From contig NC_041692.1 of the NCBI RefSeq assembly GCF_900005765.1, forward strand, positions 372,001-436,000: a DNA stretch of 64,000 bases, written 5' to 3'. Shown here one piece after another: positions 1 through 10,694 of this stretch. Positions within the stretch are counted from its first letter, which is position 1; every line of letters starts with the position of its first letter. Source of the DNA: Plasmodium relictum. Its lineage: Eukaryota > Apicomplexa > Aconoidasida > Haemosporida > Plasmodiidae. Made by a program: the position numbers and the translations under genes. The notes under the pieces were generated by a model that was not told the DNA's origin, ran no database searches, and saw only the letters and a program-made list of their open reading frames with translations.

Positions 1-886
1 TAATCTTATTAAAGTATTATCTTCAAAATACTCACTTATTATCCAATTTAAAATTGTATTACTATTAAATGGTCCCTGTTCATTATTATTATCATCTAGG
101 TATATCCAATATAATGTTCTTCTTGAATTTAGTAATTCGTTAAAATCATTATTTATACATTTGTTTTGTGATATACAATCAATAGTTTCGTCTTTTTGTT
201 TATTTTCTACAAATTCCTTTGATTTTATTGGAATATCACATGGTATATCTTTTTTTAAAAATTCTTCTGGATAAATTTTATTCAGTAAATTATTATATAT
301 TATTCCATTTTTAAAATATAGTTTTATTTTTCCTTTTATTTTATCATTCTCAAAAATAATAGAATTAGTATTATCAAAAAACTTTTCATCTTTAACGTTT
401 AATTCCATTCTATGCAAGTATTCTATTTTCTCATTCTTTAAATTTTTTCTTAACAAGTATAAAATTAATCTCTCCTAAAAAAAAAAAAAAATTAAATTAA
501 AAAAATTAAAAAATAATGGAATAACGTATTAAAGTATAATAAAAAATCTTATTTAAAAAAAAAAAAATAATTTCTCCTTTTTTTTTTTTTTTTTTTTATC
601 TATAAAGATAACATACATTATTTTCTAATAAGTTAAAAACATGAGAAATATTCATTTCATAAGACATCATACATAGTTCATGATGGCTATTTTTAAAACA
701 TATGTACCATGGCGTTTCAAAAAACTGAAAATTTTTCTTTTCATTATTTTCATGTAAACTATCTTCTACTTTTAAATTTAAGGAATAAACTATGTTTTCT
801 TCATGTTCCTCTTTATTATTATACACGTAACATTTTTCGTTTAGAAATTCTATTTCAATACTATGAATATATAAATTGATATCCAT
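1..886 (-). CDS. GYF domain-containing protein, 3'-truncated by window edge
   Basis: Two exons are visible: 617-886 (ATG at 886, 90 codons) and 1-474, joined in phase 0 across an intron with GTATGT donor (616-611) and TTTAG acceptor (476-475). The second exon stays open to the window edge. The last 40 or so visible codons read as the start of a GYF domain: an aromatic W-I-Y-L-D stretch, then EQGPF, then a Trp and a YF pair spaced as in the family, where the consensus is W-Y-x-D-x-x-G-x-x-QGPF followed by W and GYF. GYF domains bind proline-rich peptides and occur in splicing and translation-repression factors. Which of these this protein serves cannot be told because the C-terminus is outside the window. 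The visible N-terminal part is charged and has no recognisable motif. It is divergent from the next gene, sharing a 0.7-kb promoter region. Confidence 0.7.
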
Positions 887-1557
887 TTTTTACTTAATTT
901 TATAAAAGCATTTTTATTTTATTACATATTAAATATCATCAATTTTTATCATATTCTTCTAAAAAAAAAAAATATTATTTTTTTTTAAAATAAAAAGAAT
1001 AAAAAAAATGTTATATAAAAAGCAAATAGCAAATTTTTGACTGCATTTTTTTTATTTGTATTTGTGAACTAGGAAAAGAAAATATGAAAATAATACAATT
1101 TTATCTTTCCATATCTTTAAAATAAATAGATAACTTAAAAATATTTTACTATATTTATTATTTCATTTATATTTTTTTTTAATGTTACTATTTCATTAAT
1201 GCATAAAAAAAAAAAAAAAAATTTAAGTATTATTTAATTTTTACATTATTTTTTAATTTGAAAAAATCTGCTTTTTGCTACGGAATAATAGATAATTATT
1301 TAAAATTTTTTTTATTCTTTTATTAAAGTTTAAATATTTACAAACTTTTATATAAATTAATTTTATAAATATAAACATTTTTTTTTATTAATATAATTCT
1401 TTATTTTGTATATTAATGGAGACAAATATTTCCCATATTTAAACTTCTTTATTTAATAAAAAATAATCAAAAATTAAATGAATTTTTTTAATTTTATGTT
1501 TATTTTTAATGATTAAAATTATAATGTATTATTTAAATGATATTTATTTAATTAAAA
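887..1557. other. Intergenic, divergent promoter region
   Basis: About 670 bases between two divergently transcribed genes. Only A/T homopolymers and AT-rich sequence are seen, with no ORF of substance and no RNA gene. It presumably holds both promoters. Confidence 0.6.
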
Positions 1558-2718
1558 ATGTTACAATTATTTTATAATTCATATAAAAAATGTAAGATTT
1601 TCAAAAAAATTCATTTTACATATTTAATGAAGAAAAAAATTAGCTACACACAATATAAAATAAAAAATACCGATTCAAATTATTATCTTTATGAATTATA
1701 TAAATCAGTTGAAAATTGTAAAACAGGAAATTTATTATTTAAATTAACTCATAAAGCATTAAACTATCAAATACATGATTTACATATTTGGAGATTAATA
1801 GAACAAAAATTTTATGAATTACAAAAAGAGCTAACACCTAAAGAAATATCTTCGATTATTAATTATTTTAAACAGATTAAAATTAATGATAGCAAAATAT
1901 ATGAAAATAGTATTGATATAATACTTTCATCTATCGATAAATATTCTATTCATGATTTATCATTAATATGTTTATCTTTTACTTATTTTAATAAAATCAA
2001 TATAAATTTCATGAATAAATTAGCTAATGCAATAATCAAATTATATGAGCGTGACAAAAATAATATACAAAATCTAAGTAAAAAAGAATTATATAACATT
2101 TTTATTTCATATGTTCATATAATTGGATCATACAGTAAAATAAAACATAAAAATATTGAATTATTTAAAATAGCTTCTTTATATATTCATTATGCTTTAA
2201 ATTCTGATATAAATATTCCAGCAAAAATTATTTTAAAAATAATAAATTCTTATACCAAGTAAGTCTAGACTAAGAATATTTGAAATTTACATTTCAAAAA
2301 AAAAAAAAAATGAAATAAAATAAAATAAAATAAACAAATAATTTTTAAACGCAAAAAGAAATAAAAGAAAAAGAAAAATATATATATATATATTACATAG
2401 TACACTATAATAAACAAATATAAGTTTTTTTTTATGTAAAAATCAATTTTTCTATTTTATTTTTAGTGTAAAAATTAAACACAGTAAAATATTTGACCTA
2501 ATAGCAAAGCAAATTCCAATTCTTAAAATCACAGATGAAGAATTAACAGTCAGAAATATTTATTATAAAATGATTATTTAACAATAATCTTAATGATAAA
2601 AAAATTAAAAAAATTTCATTTATTTATTTTTTCTTTATAGATTATAAAAGATAGTTTTAAACAATTAAAATATTCTAATGAAACCCTCGATAAATATATC
2701 CAGTATAGATTGTCTTAA
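1558..2718 (+). CDS. Helical-repeat protein, probable mitochondrial RNA-binding (HPR/RAP-like)
   Basis: Proposed exons are 1558-2258, 2467-2548 and 2641-2718 (286 aa). Intron 1 has a good GTAAGT donor and TTTTAG acceptor and keeps frame. Intron 2 would use a weak GTCAGA donor. If it is retained, the protein stops at 2581 after another 11 codons. The product is almost wholly alpha-helical, with repeating 35-40-residue units whose leucine-rich helices (for example around ELTPKEISSIINYFKQ and YSIHDLSLICLSFTYF) resemble heptatricopeptide/octotricopeptide repeats of apicomplexan organelle RNA-binding proteins. The first 30 residues are basic and aromatic without acids, as in a mitochondrial presequence. 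Such proteins are known in this phylum to bind fragmented mitochondrial rRNAs; that role here is inference. No RAP domain is visible. It converges on the mS35 gene, with only about 107 bases between stops. Confidence 0.6.
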
Positions 2719-2825
2719 AAATACGTATTTGTATACCCAGTTTTCTTTTTTTATTTTTTCCTTTTTTTAAAATATTGTAATATATATATAGTTTCTGTGT
2801 ATTTTGCCTTTTTTTTTTTTTTTTT

Positions 2826-3596
2826 TTACAAAATTTTAATTCTTTTCATTAAAAATTGTACAATATCACCTAAATAGGCTGCATTATGATTATATGTATT
2901 AAAAAAATTACTTTCTAGATAAATTAAATTGTTTTTTAAATCAACTCGCTCTTCTCCTAATATTTCAATTAATTTTTTCTTTTCTTTTGGTGATAAAGAT
3001 AAATCATTTATATTAGAACTAAAAAAGCATATATTATTTTCCTCATTATCTACTATAGATGAACCATGCCAAATTACTGAGTACTGAAATGTATGAGGAA
3101 AATTAAATCGGTCATGATTTAATGTTCTAGGTAAAGTAGATTCGTGTTGCAACTTCGTCAAAGGAGTTATAAAAGTACTAGGATTATTTTGCTTTACATT
3201 TTCCTTATCATGAGTAAGATTTAATAATTTTTTAATCCTATATTTATTTCTAAATTTAAAATGTCTTCTCGTTCTTTCTTTTCCTACACATACTTTCATT
3301 ATTTCATTCTTTATATTTTTACTAATAACTGTTGGAGTTTCACACACAGTTGTTCTATCTTCTAATCTTATAACAGGAATTTTTAATTTAGTATTTTTTT
3401 GTTCTTCATTTAAATTTATTCTTTCTCTTTTTTTTCTATTTTTTTTCCATCTAACTTGATTAAATATGTAATATGGTTTTTTTGTATCTAAATCCTTATA
3501 TTTATCATTACTAATAAGAATATTATGAAAATACTTATTCCAATTAAAAAGGAGCGTTTTAGGTTTTAAAATTTCCCATTTCTTTATACTATTCAT
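2826..3596 (-). CDS. Mitochondrial ribosomal protein mS35-like
   Basis: Single-exon, 256-residue, basic protein. The C-terminal 60 residues carry the pattern of the mS35 (MRP-S28/Rsm24) family: an SLSPKEKKKLIEILGEER segment, then an acidic-to-hydrophobic strand (NNLIYLESNFF), then an Asn-rich turn and a terminal helix ending YLGDIVQFLMKR. In the family this region packs in the small-subunit head at the mRNA channel. The central part has basic and Trp-containing stretches that fit a ribosomal protein. Plasmodium mitochondrial ribosomes are built on fragmented rRNAs, so many proteins are divergent, and this match rests on pattern only. The neighbouring RNA-binding repeat protein and IF-2 give an organelle-translation context. 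The start ATG at 3596 is the first in a continuous frame preceded by an AT-rich leader. Confidence 0.62.
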   Translation of the reverse strand: MNSIKKWEILKPKTLLFNWNKYFHNILISNDKYKDLDTKKPYYIFNQVRWKKNRKKRERINLNEEQKNTKLKIPVIRLEDRTTVCETPTVISKNIKNEIMKVCVGKERTRRHFKFRNKYRIKKLLNLTHDKENVKQNNPSTFITPLTKLQHESTLPRTLNHDRFNFPHTFQYSVIWHGSSIVDNEENNICFFSSNINDLSLSPKEKKKLIEILGEERVDLKNNLIYLESNFFNTYNHNAAYLGDIVQFLMKRIKIL

Positions 3597-4262
3597 TATT
3601 ACTTGTAGTTTCTTTTTTTTTTTTTTTAACTTGTATTATATTTCATTTATAACTTATTTGCTTTTTATATAGCAACACATAATTTTTATACATTTGTATA
3701 TTGCATTCTGGGAAATATTAAATTTAAAACAAAAAGGGAAAAATATGAAATAGCCTAAACTTGAATAAATTTTAACAATACAATGGATTATATTTTTATT
3801 TTATCATAAGGATATTTTATTATAATAAATATATATATATTATGCTCATGTTTATAAATAATTAAATATATATAAAAATATAAGAATAAATATATACATA
3901 AAAAAAAAAAAAAAATACAATAAAAAAATATGTATATAAAAAAAGAAGAAAAAAAAAAAGTTATAATTTGTTATATCTTTTTTTTGAGTGTATTATTTTT
4001 TTTTGAAATTTATCATAAATATATGTAATTTATAAAGCTCCAAAATTATGATATTAAAATGAGTAGAATAAATTTTAAATTATTTAAAAATTTTATTCTT
4101 TGGTATATTTGTTAAATTTTGTAGAATAATGTAAATATGTCATTTGTAAAATTATACGAAAGTAAATCTTTTATAACATAATTTAATATATTAAAATGAA
4201 ATGAAAAAATTGCATTTTTTTAATTATCTTGAAAAGGAAATAATTTGAACTAAAAAAAAAAT
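3597..4262. other. Intergenic, divergent promoter region
   Basis: Separates the divergent mS35 and IF-2 genes. It holds A/T homopolymers and short TA runs only; no gene is seen. Confidence 0.6.
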
Positions 4263-7200
4263 ATGATTTATTTATGTACTAAATTATTATATAAAGGAAA
4301 ATATATACCTGTTGGTAGAAGAATATTTAGAGAAACATTAATAAAAGGAAGAAAACAGAAATCTCCCATAATTTTACTGCCTCCTTATATATCTATACAC
4401 GAACTTCGATTAATGCTGAATATAAATTATGAAACATGCTTTAAAGCTGCTAATGTATACAAAAATGGAAATAAGTACACATGGAAAGATTCAGATGATA
4501 GAATATTTCAAACAGTTAACAAAAGAAATGTTATTATACCATACAGTGTTGCTGCATATGTTAGTAAAATTTTTAAATTTAAACCAAAACTTATTGAAGT
4601 AGAATTACTATGTGAAGAAGAAGAAAATAGATATGACATGGCTCTTATAGATATATATAAAAAAACATACTCTATGGAAAGATACCATGAAAGTAATTTG
4701 AAAGAACATAATAAAGTAAGATCAAATAAAAAAACAGATATAACTAGTGTATACAATAAGAATAATTTTAATAAATCACCAATTAAAAGTAATATACATA
4801 ATTCATATGATTTTCCTCTATTATCTAATGAGGATAATAAAACAACTAGTGCGAAAAAAAACTATTATACTGTTGTATCTATAATAGGCCATATAAATCA
4901 TGGGAAAACTACATTGTTGGATAAAATAACAAACAATAATTTAGCATTAAGCGAAGCTGGTTGCATTACACAAAATATAAAGCCTATTAATTTTGAACAA
5001 GGGCCATTTAAGTTTACTTTTCTTGATACTCCTGGCCATAAAGTTTTTCAAATATTTAGAGGAAGAGCTGCATTTCTTTCTGATATCTTAATTATTTTAA
5101 TTTCATTGGAAGTAGGAGCAGAAATACAAACAGAAGAAGCAATTAAATATGCTGATAATTTCAATATTCCCGTTATTTTCGCATTAAATAAAGTTGATTT
5201 ATATAAAGAAAATGAATCTATAGTTAAAGCTGAATTAAAAAATCAATGTAGAAAAATGTATGATGACGGTCTTTTAAAACATAACTTCTCCAGTGAAATT
5301 GATAATGCCATAAGTATATCATCATTAACTGGTCATAATTTGAATAAGTTGATTAATAGAATATTTTTCATTTCCCAGAATATAAACATACCATATCATA
5401 ATGTAAACGATTTTTATAATAATTATGATTCTATTAAAAAAAAATTTTCTCTTAATTGTAATAGTAATAATAATCAGGAAAGTATCAAAAAGGAAACAAA
5501 AAAGGAAATGAAAAATTTCGATTTAAATTTATTGCAAAAATATATACGAAAGTCAGATTTTTTATTAGCTTTAGATAAAAAACCATTTGGTATGGGGATT
5601 GTTGTAGATATAAGTAAGGATTCTAGTAAAGGAACAATTTTGAATGTTATTGTAAGAAATGGGTTTTTTATTGAAGGAAATTATTTTATATGTGGTTCCG
5701 CCTATGGAAAAATTCAAAAAATGTATAAATTTAATAGTGACTTTAAAGAATGTTGCACTTACGCTTCAATAGGAATGGCAGTGCAAATTTCTGGGATTAA
5801 AAAATATGGAAATGCAACAACAGATGATTTAATTTTTGCTCTTCCTCAAAACAATGCTTTTCGATTATGCCAATATAGGCTTATGGTGGAAAAATTAAGC
5901 ACTTTACAAGTTAGTGGAAAAGAAATTAAAGTTTCGTGGGAAAATGATATGAAAAAAAATGAATTTCACGGAGAAGGAATATATGAAAACAGACTAGAAA
6001 TGTCTGACAAAAGAAAAGCCATTGAAGAATTTGGAATAGAAAATGAGAAAATATTTAATGATGTTTCTGTAGAAGAATTTCACAAAAGCAACACCCAACT
6101 GAGGAAAGAAGAAAATGAATCTATAAAAATTGAATTAGAAGAAGAATATAAAAATAATAATTTGAAAAATAATAAAAAAGAAAAATTAAAAAGCATTATT
6201 TTATCAGATGACAACAACGAAAGTATCTTAATACCTGAGGACAACACATTTTTATTCTTTAACGATTCAAAAAAAAAGGAGGCATTTGATGATAACATCT
6301 CTAAATTTGCAAAACGTAAAAATGAAGACATAACGCAAGAATTTTATGATCATAAGTATATTGAAAATACTGAAAATGTAGATAATAATGATTATATAAA
6401 GAATATATCACATAATTTACTGAGTATTAATTATTTAGACAGCAATGAATCTAAGTTCAAAAATAATCTTGTTAGTAACATAAACAATAATTATATGAAT
6501 ACAAATAATGATAGTAAAGAAAATATAGAAGATGCTTATAATTGTTGGGAAATTAATAATCATAATCTACAAAAAAAAAAAAATCATGATAACATAAATA
6601 ATTCTAAAAGTGATAATATACTTAAAAAGGAAGATAAAAAAGAAAGGCAAGAAGAAGAAACGAAAAATCAAAAACAAAATTATTTTAAATATACAAACAT
6701 TTCATTTAAAGAAAAGCCATTAACTGTCCAAGGAAGAAAAAATAAATATAGTAAGGGTTTGTATACATCGGATAATACATCAGCAAGTAATGAAAATTCA
6801 GAAAATTCAACATATGAAAATGATCATGAACATGTTAATAAATTGAACGAACCTTGGTATTATGAAGAAAGCGAGGAAAGTTGGGCAAAAAAAGTATTGC
6901 AAAGAAATGATGAATTAATGGAAAGATGGAGAAATAAAACAAGACAGAGAGAAATTGAGAAAGAAAGGCAAATTTTTTATGAAAAACAAATGATATTGAA
7001 AAACGAAATTCAGAAGAGAAATCTTCTAGGGGAAGAGAAGCTAACAGAAGAGGAAATTAATGAATATCTATATGATAAAAAAAAAGATACTGTAAATACA
7101 CAAGCAAATGAAGAAATTAAATTACCAAAAAAAAATCGTCCAGTAATACCTATTATAATAAGAACTAATTACGTTGGAATGTTTGATATTTTTTTAAATG

Positions 7201-7520
7201 AATTTGAAAATCTTCAAAATAAATATAATGTAAAAATATCAGTTGTTCATGGTGGTATAGGACCTATTACTCCAAATGATGTCGTTCATGCTGAAGTAGA
7301 AAGTAATTATGGTTACTGTTGTATTTATGCTTTTCAGGTGAAAGTGTTACCTGACTCAGTAAAACAGGCAGTTCTTTCAAATATAGTAATTAAACAATTT
7401 GACGTTTTTACAGATTTAATAGATGACGTTGTTAAGAGAATTAAAAATATAAAATCATTAATTACGCACAATATGTACGTAAGGAGCCTTAAAAAAGAAA
7501 AATCACAAGAAGGAATATAA
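4263..7520 (+). CDS. Organellar translation initiation factor IF-2, lacking domain IV
   Basis: Single exon, 1085 aa. IF-2 is the GTPase that places initiator tRNA on the small ribosomal subunit. An IF2 N-domain-like region (about residues 35-115) precedes the G domain: P-loop GHINHGKT at 209-216 (usual GHVDHGKT, so Asp is Asn), GCITQNI in switch I, DTPGH at 255-259, NKVD at 309-312 and SSLTG after it. A beta-barrel domain II follows, then about 300 residues of Asn/Lys/Glu-rich insert with a coiled-coil end. Domain III starts near 955 (RPVIPIIIRTNYVGMFD, then SVVHGGIGPITPNDV). The protein stops soon after the IDDVVKRI segment that should lead into domain IV, so the fMet-tRNA-binding barrel is absent and nothing like it lies downstream. 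There is no signal peptide, so the mitochondrion is more likely than the apicoplast. Family assignment is firm; location is inferred. Confidence 0.9.
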   Translation: MIYLCTKLLYKGKYIPVGRRIFRETLIKGRKQKSPIILLPPYISIHELRLMLNINYETCFKAANVYKNGNKYTWKDSDDRIFQTVNKRNVIIPYSVAAYVSKIFKFKPKLIEVELLCEEEENRYDMALIDIYKKTYSMERYHESNLKEHNKVRSNKKTDITSVYNKNNFNKSPIKSNIHNSYDFPLLSNEDNKTTSAKKNYYTVVSIIGHINHGKTTLLDKITNNNLALSEAGCITQNIKPINFEQGPFKFTFLDTPGHKVFQIFRGRAAFLSDILIILISLEVGAEIQTEEAIKYADNFNIPVIFALNKVDLYKENESIVKAELKNQCRKMYDDGLLKHNFSSEIDNAISISSLTGHNLNKLINRIFFISQNINIPYHNVNDFYNNYDSIKKKFSLNCNSNNNQESIKKETKKEMKNFDLNLLQKYIRKSDFLLALDKKPFGMGIVVDISKDSSKGTILNVIVRNGFFIEGNYFICGSAYGKIQKMYKFNSDFKECCTYASIGMAVQISGIKKYGNATTDDLIFALPQNNAFRLCQYRLMVEKLSTLQVSGKEIKVSWENDMKKNEFHGEGIYENRLEMSDKRKAIEEFGIENEKIFNDVSVEEFHKSNTQLRKEENESIKIELEEEYKNNNLKNNKKEKLKSIILSDDNNESILIPEDNTFLFFNDSKKKEAFDDNISKFAKRKNEDITQEFYDHKYIENTENVDNNDYIKNISHNLLSINYLDSNESKFKNNLVSNINNNYMNTNNDSKENIEDAYNCWEINNHNLQKKKNHDNINNSKSDNILKKEDKKERQEEETKNQKQNYFKYTNISFKEKPLTVQGRKNKYSKGLYTSDNTSASNENSENSTYENDHEHVNKLNEPWYYEESEESWAKKVLQRNDELMERWRNKTRQREIEKERQIFYEKQMILKNEIQKRNLLGEEKLTEEEINEYLYDKKKDTVNTQANEEIKLPKKNRPVIPIIIRTNYVGMFDIFLNEFENLQNKYNVKISVVHGGIGPITPNDVVHAEVESNYGYCCIYAFQVKVLPDSVKQAVLSNIVIKQFDVFTDLIDDVVKRIKNIKSLITHNMYVRSLKKEKSQEGI

Positions 7521-8332
7521 AACAGATTAAATAATTTATAAATTTAGCTGAATTTTTAAACTATCATAATATAGAAAAAAATATTTCTTAGTTTTTTTTT
7601 TTAAATATTCATTTTTTTTTAATTTTTCGTTTAATGTAATTATGTTACCATTATTTTTAATGAAAAAAATATTCATTCAAACTTTTAAAATTCTTAAATA
7701 ATCATATGCATACTTATTTATATATGTGCATTTGTTTATTCTCAGAAAAAAAAATAATGTAATTATTATTTGTATTATGATTTATAAATTTTAGTAGATT
7801 TTCATGTTTATATATTTCATTTTACTTTACCAAATATATGGAATATAAATTTTATAGAGGTATTAATATATAAACCTCTTACTATTTTTTTTAATAATTT
7901 GATTAGAAAATAAATAAAAATTGTTCTTATATAGCAATTTAAAAAATAAAATTTATAAAAAAAAAAAAAATAAAATAAAAATTTATTCTCAATTCTATTA
8001 AATGATCAAAAAATATAGAAGATAGGAACAATAAAAACAACATACATAAAAAAAAAAAAAAAAAAAAAGGTAATGTAAGTTGTATACTTTTTAATTAAAT
8101 TTTTTCTAAGTACAAAACATATTAAAAAAAAAAAATAAGTAAAATATATTTTTTAGCTAATTTGTTAAATGTATATTTCCCGATAAAAATTCCTTTTATT
8201 TTTTTGTATAATTTTAGTTATGGTTTTTACTATTTTAAATTTATTCTTCCTTTTTACTTATTTGTAATTATCTCTCAATTGTTCCATGGTAAATATAATT
8301 AAAATATATCACAACTTTTAACTTTTTTCCTT
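7521..8332. other. Intergenic, convergent 3' regions
   Basis: Lies between the 3' ends of IF-2 and the first tiny gene. It was checked for a missing IF-2 domain IV exon; none is present. It contains poly-A/T tracts only. Confidence 0.55.
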
Positions 8333-8518
8333 TCATAAAATAATAGTAGTATTTACCGTTGGATTGGAAACAACAAAGGTTGATGGGTAAACTTGTACTG
8401 GTGTAGAGACAATTGTAGGTGTTGTTGGAATTGTATAAACTGTTTGAGTTGAAACCACAGGAACAGACACACATGTCCTGTAAACTACTGTTGAATTGGG
8501 AACATATACAATAGACAT
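8333..8518 (-). CDS. Tiny Val/Thr/Pro-rich protein, copy 1
   Basis: A 61-residue ORF from ATG at 8518 to TGA. Its composition is unlike the Asn/Lys-rich proteins around it: mostly Val, Thr, Pro, Ser and Tyr, only one charged residue (Arg14), and beta-prone alternating segments such as VYVPNSTVVYRT and STQTVYTIPTTPT. The region is visibly less AT-rich than its flanks, which supports coding. It aligns with the 65-residue protein encoded at 12315-12512 (QTVYTIP...TPVQVYP against QTVVYTLP...VQVIP), so the two look like paralogues. There is no signal peptide, membrane helix or known motif. The function is unknown; a structural or aggregating beta-rich protein is possible but unproven. Confidence 0.6.
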   Translation of the reverse strand: MSIVYVPNSTVVYRTCVSVPVVSTQTVYTIPTTPTIVSTPVQVYPSTFVVSNPTVNTTIIL

Positions 8519-10388
8519 CTTTACAAATTGTATATTTATAGGAAAAAAAAATATGTTATTTTTTGTTAAAGCAAATTAAAAATGTTTAAAAGAATAATAG
8601 AATATAAAAATATTAAATCTTAAAAATTATATATTATGGTTTAAAAATAAATACAAGTTAAAAATAAAAGAAAAAATATTAAAAAAAAAAATTAAAATTA
8701 AAATAATAAAAAAAAATAATATTATCAATTAATTTTCTTTTTTCTTTTTACTAGCTATTTGTTTTAAAAAAAAAAAAAATTATGAATACATGATTTTATT
8801 ATCTTTGCAGTGTGCATAAATTTTTTATTTAATATTATCTATATTTTGAAAAATATTTTTGTGCTTTATATTCATATTATAATAATATTTCATGAAAATT
8901 AGAAGTGTATCCAGTGCTAAGCTTTGTTCTAAAATGGGAACAGTTTTCATAAAAATACATAAAATATATATAAATTATAAAGTTGTTGAATGATAATTAT
9001 TATTTATGTTTTTCTTTATTTTAAATAACAGAATACATTTATAGCTTTTTTTTTTTTTTTTTTAAAGTGATTCATTTTAGTTAACTTTAGAACAATACAA
9101 TTTCCGATTAAGGCTAGAACAATTAAGAAATAACTAGAAAATTAAAGTTTATATTAACAAATAAATAAAATTTAAGAATTTTTTGTTTAATTAAGGTATA
9201 TTACCATGTATTGCTAAATTAATGCCTGTAATTTAAAATACTATGAAAATGTCTTTAAGAAAAAAAAAAAAAATTTATGAACAAAGAAATAGACAAATAA
9301 ATCTATACTTTATTTATGTTATTAATACCTACAGAAAATTTATTAAAGATATTAATGCAAAAAAAAATTTTTATATAATAAAATTTATGAAAATACCTTA
9401 TAAAATTTAATGTTACAATAAAAAAAATTTAATTTATTTTTATAATATTTATTAATCTTTATTTTCCATGTATATCAAAATTATTCTTTAATTTTTTTAA
9501 AAAGTAATTCATGTATTAGTATAATTGAAAAACTTTTAATAAATTTTAAATATACATTAATAGTTAGTTTAGCCAATGAATTTAAAAAAAAAAAAAAAAG
9601 AAAAAATTATCATTAATTTACGCATATATAAATATTTTAAGTAAAGGAAATAATATAAAAAAAGTAATTTTATTATTACATATATATAAACAATAACTTG
9701 GAAGAGCATTCAAAATTAATTTTCTTAAAAAATTGTTTTAAGACTTTAATGTTGTTAAAAATTTTTAGTTGATTATTTTAGCATTTTATTGATGAATAAT
9801 TTTTTTTTTTTTTTTGTATTAATAAAAACTAACAAATTTTTAAAAATATTGAAGTATTAAAGTTTTATATTTTAAATAGATCTTCAGTGATATTTAATGA
9901 ACAAAAATTGATATAAGTTAATATTTAATTCATTTTAAATATATATAAAAATATTACATCTTTTAGTAGAAGAAAATTATTAAAGGCATTAATACAAAAT
10001 ATTGTCCACTTTTAAAATGAAATATTATAAAGAATATATATTTTAGTAATTTTATTTTTATTTTAAGCTAAAATAAAAGAGTAATATGCAAAAAAAAATA
10101 TTTTATATAAAAATTAAAAAAAATATATTAAAATGCATAAAAATATAAGTATACTGAAGACAAGTAATTTTAAATGATTTTTAAAATAAAAATATTTTAA
10201 AATTATAATATTTAGAATTTTTAATCCACTTAAATAATTTAACAAGATAATGTCTTTTATTTTAATTATATGCTTATATATGTAAATAAAATATAGAATA
10301 TGATGTTTACATGCTAGCAAATTCAAGTGACAAAAATTTTTAAAATGAATAAACAATCTGTATTAAATTTTTAAATTATTGTATAATT
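8519..10388. other. Intergenic between tiny genes
   Basis: About 1.9 kb of AT-rich DNA with many homopolymers. No coding remnant or RNA gene was recognised. It contains the presumed promoter of the 8333-8518 gene. Confidence 0.5.
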
Positions 10389-10694
10389 TTAATTGCTCAA
10401 TATAATGGATGAAGGATTGATATTTGTGCATCTCTTCATTATTACATCTTGATTTGGATTAATAACAATAATTGAATTTTCTCCTACTCTTGTAACTGAA
10501 TTATTTGCTACTGTAACATTAGATGGTGTTTGTTGAACAACGTGAACATTACTGCTTACTCCATTTAATATCATGGTAGGCACAGTAGCATTAATTGATG
10601 CTAAGGTAAAATTACCCATATTTAAAATTTCCATATTGTTATCACTGTGATAAATGATATTTGGAAAAATGGTATTAATAACATATCTTGCCAT
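10389..10694 (-). CDS. Small Asn/Val/Ile-rich protein
   Basis: A 101-residue ORF starting at ATG 10694. It is rich in Asn, Val, Ile, Thr and Ser with very few charges, e.g. FTLASINATVPTMILNGVSS and NVHVVQQTPSNVTVANNSV. It sits between, and on the same strand as, the two Val/Thr/Pro-rich tiny genes, each about 1.7-1.9 kb away. A weak common flavour (VVQQTPSNVTV) hints at kinship, but no firm alignment with them can be made by eye. Base composition rises above the flanks exactly over the ORF, supporting a real gene. No signal peptide, membrane segment or known domain is seen. Function unknown. Confidence 0.55.
   Translation of the reverse strand: MARYVINTIFPNIIYHSDNNMEILNMGNFTLASINATVPTMILNGVSSNVHVVQQTPSNVTVANNSVTRVGENSIIVINPNQDVIMKRCTNINPSSIILSN

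Noticed and set aside
7479-7484. GTAAGG as a donor leading to an extra IF-2 exon with domain IV
   Set aside because: No downstream stretch before 8333 encodes anything resembling domain IV; continuous reading to the stop at 7520 is simpler.
8268-8474. 68-codon ORF overlapping tiny gene copy 1
   Set aside because: Overlaps in another frame; its amino-acid content is incoherent and lacks similarity to copy 2, whereas the 8333-8518 frame has it.
10114-10356. 80-codon ORF downstream of the 101-residue gene
   Set aside because: Ile/Leu/Tyr/Phe-rich, same base composition as surrounding spacer, no similarity to the tiny gene set.
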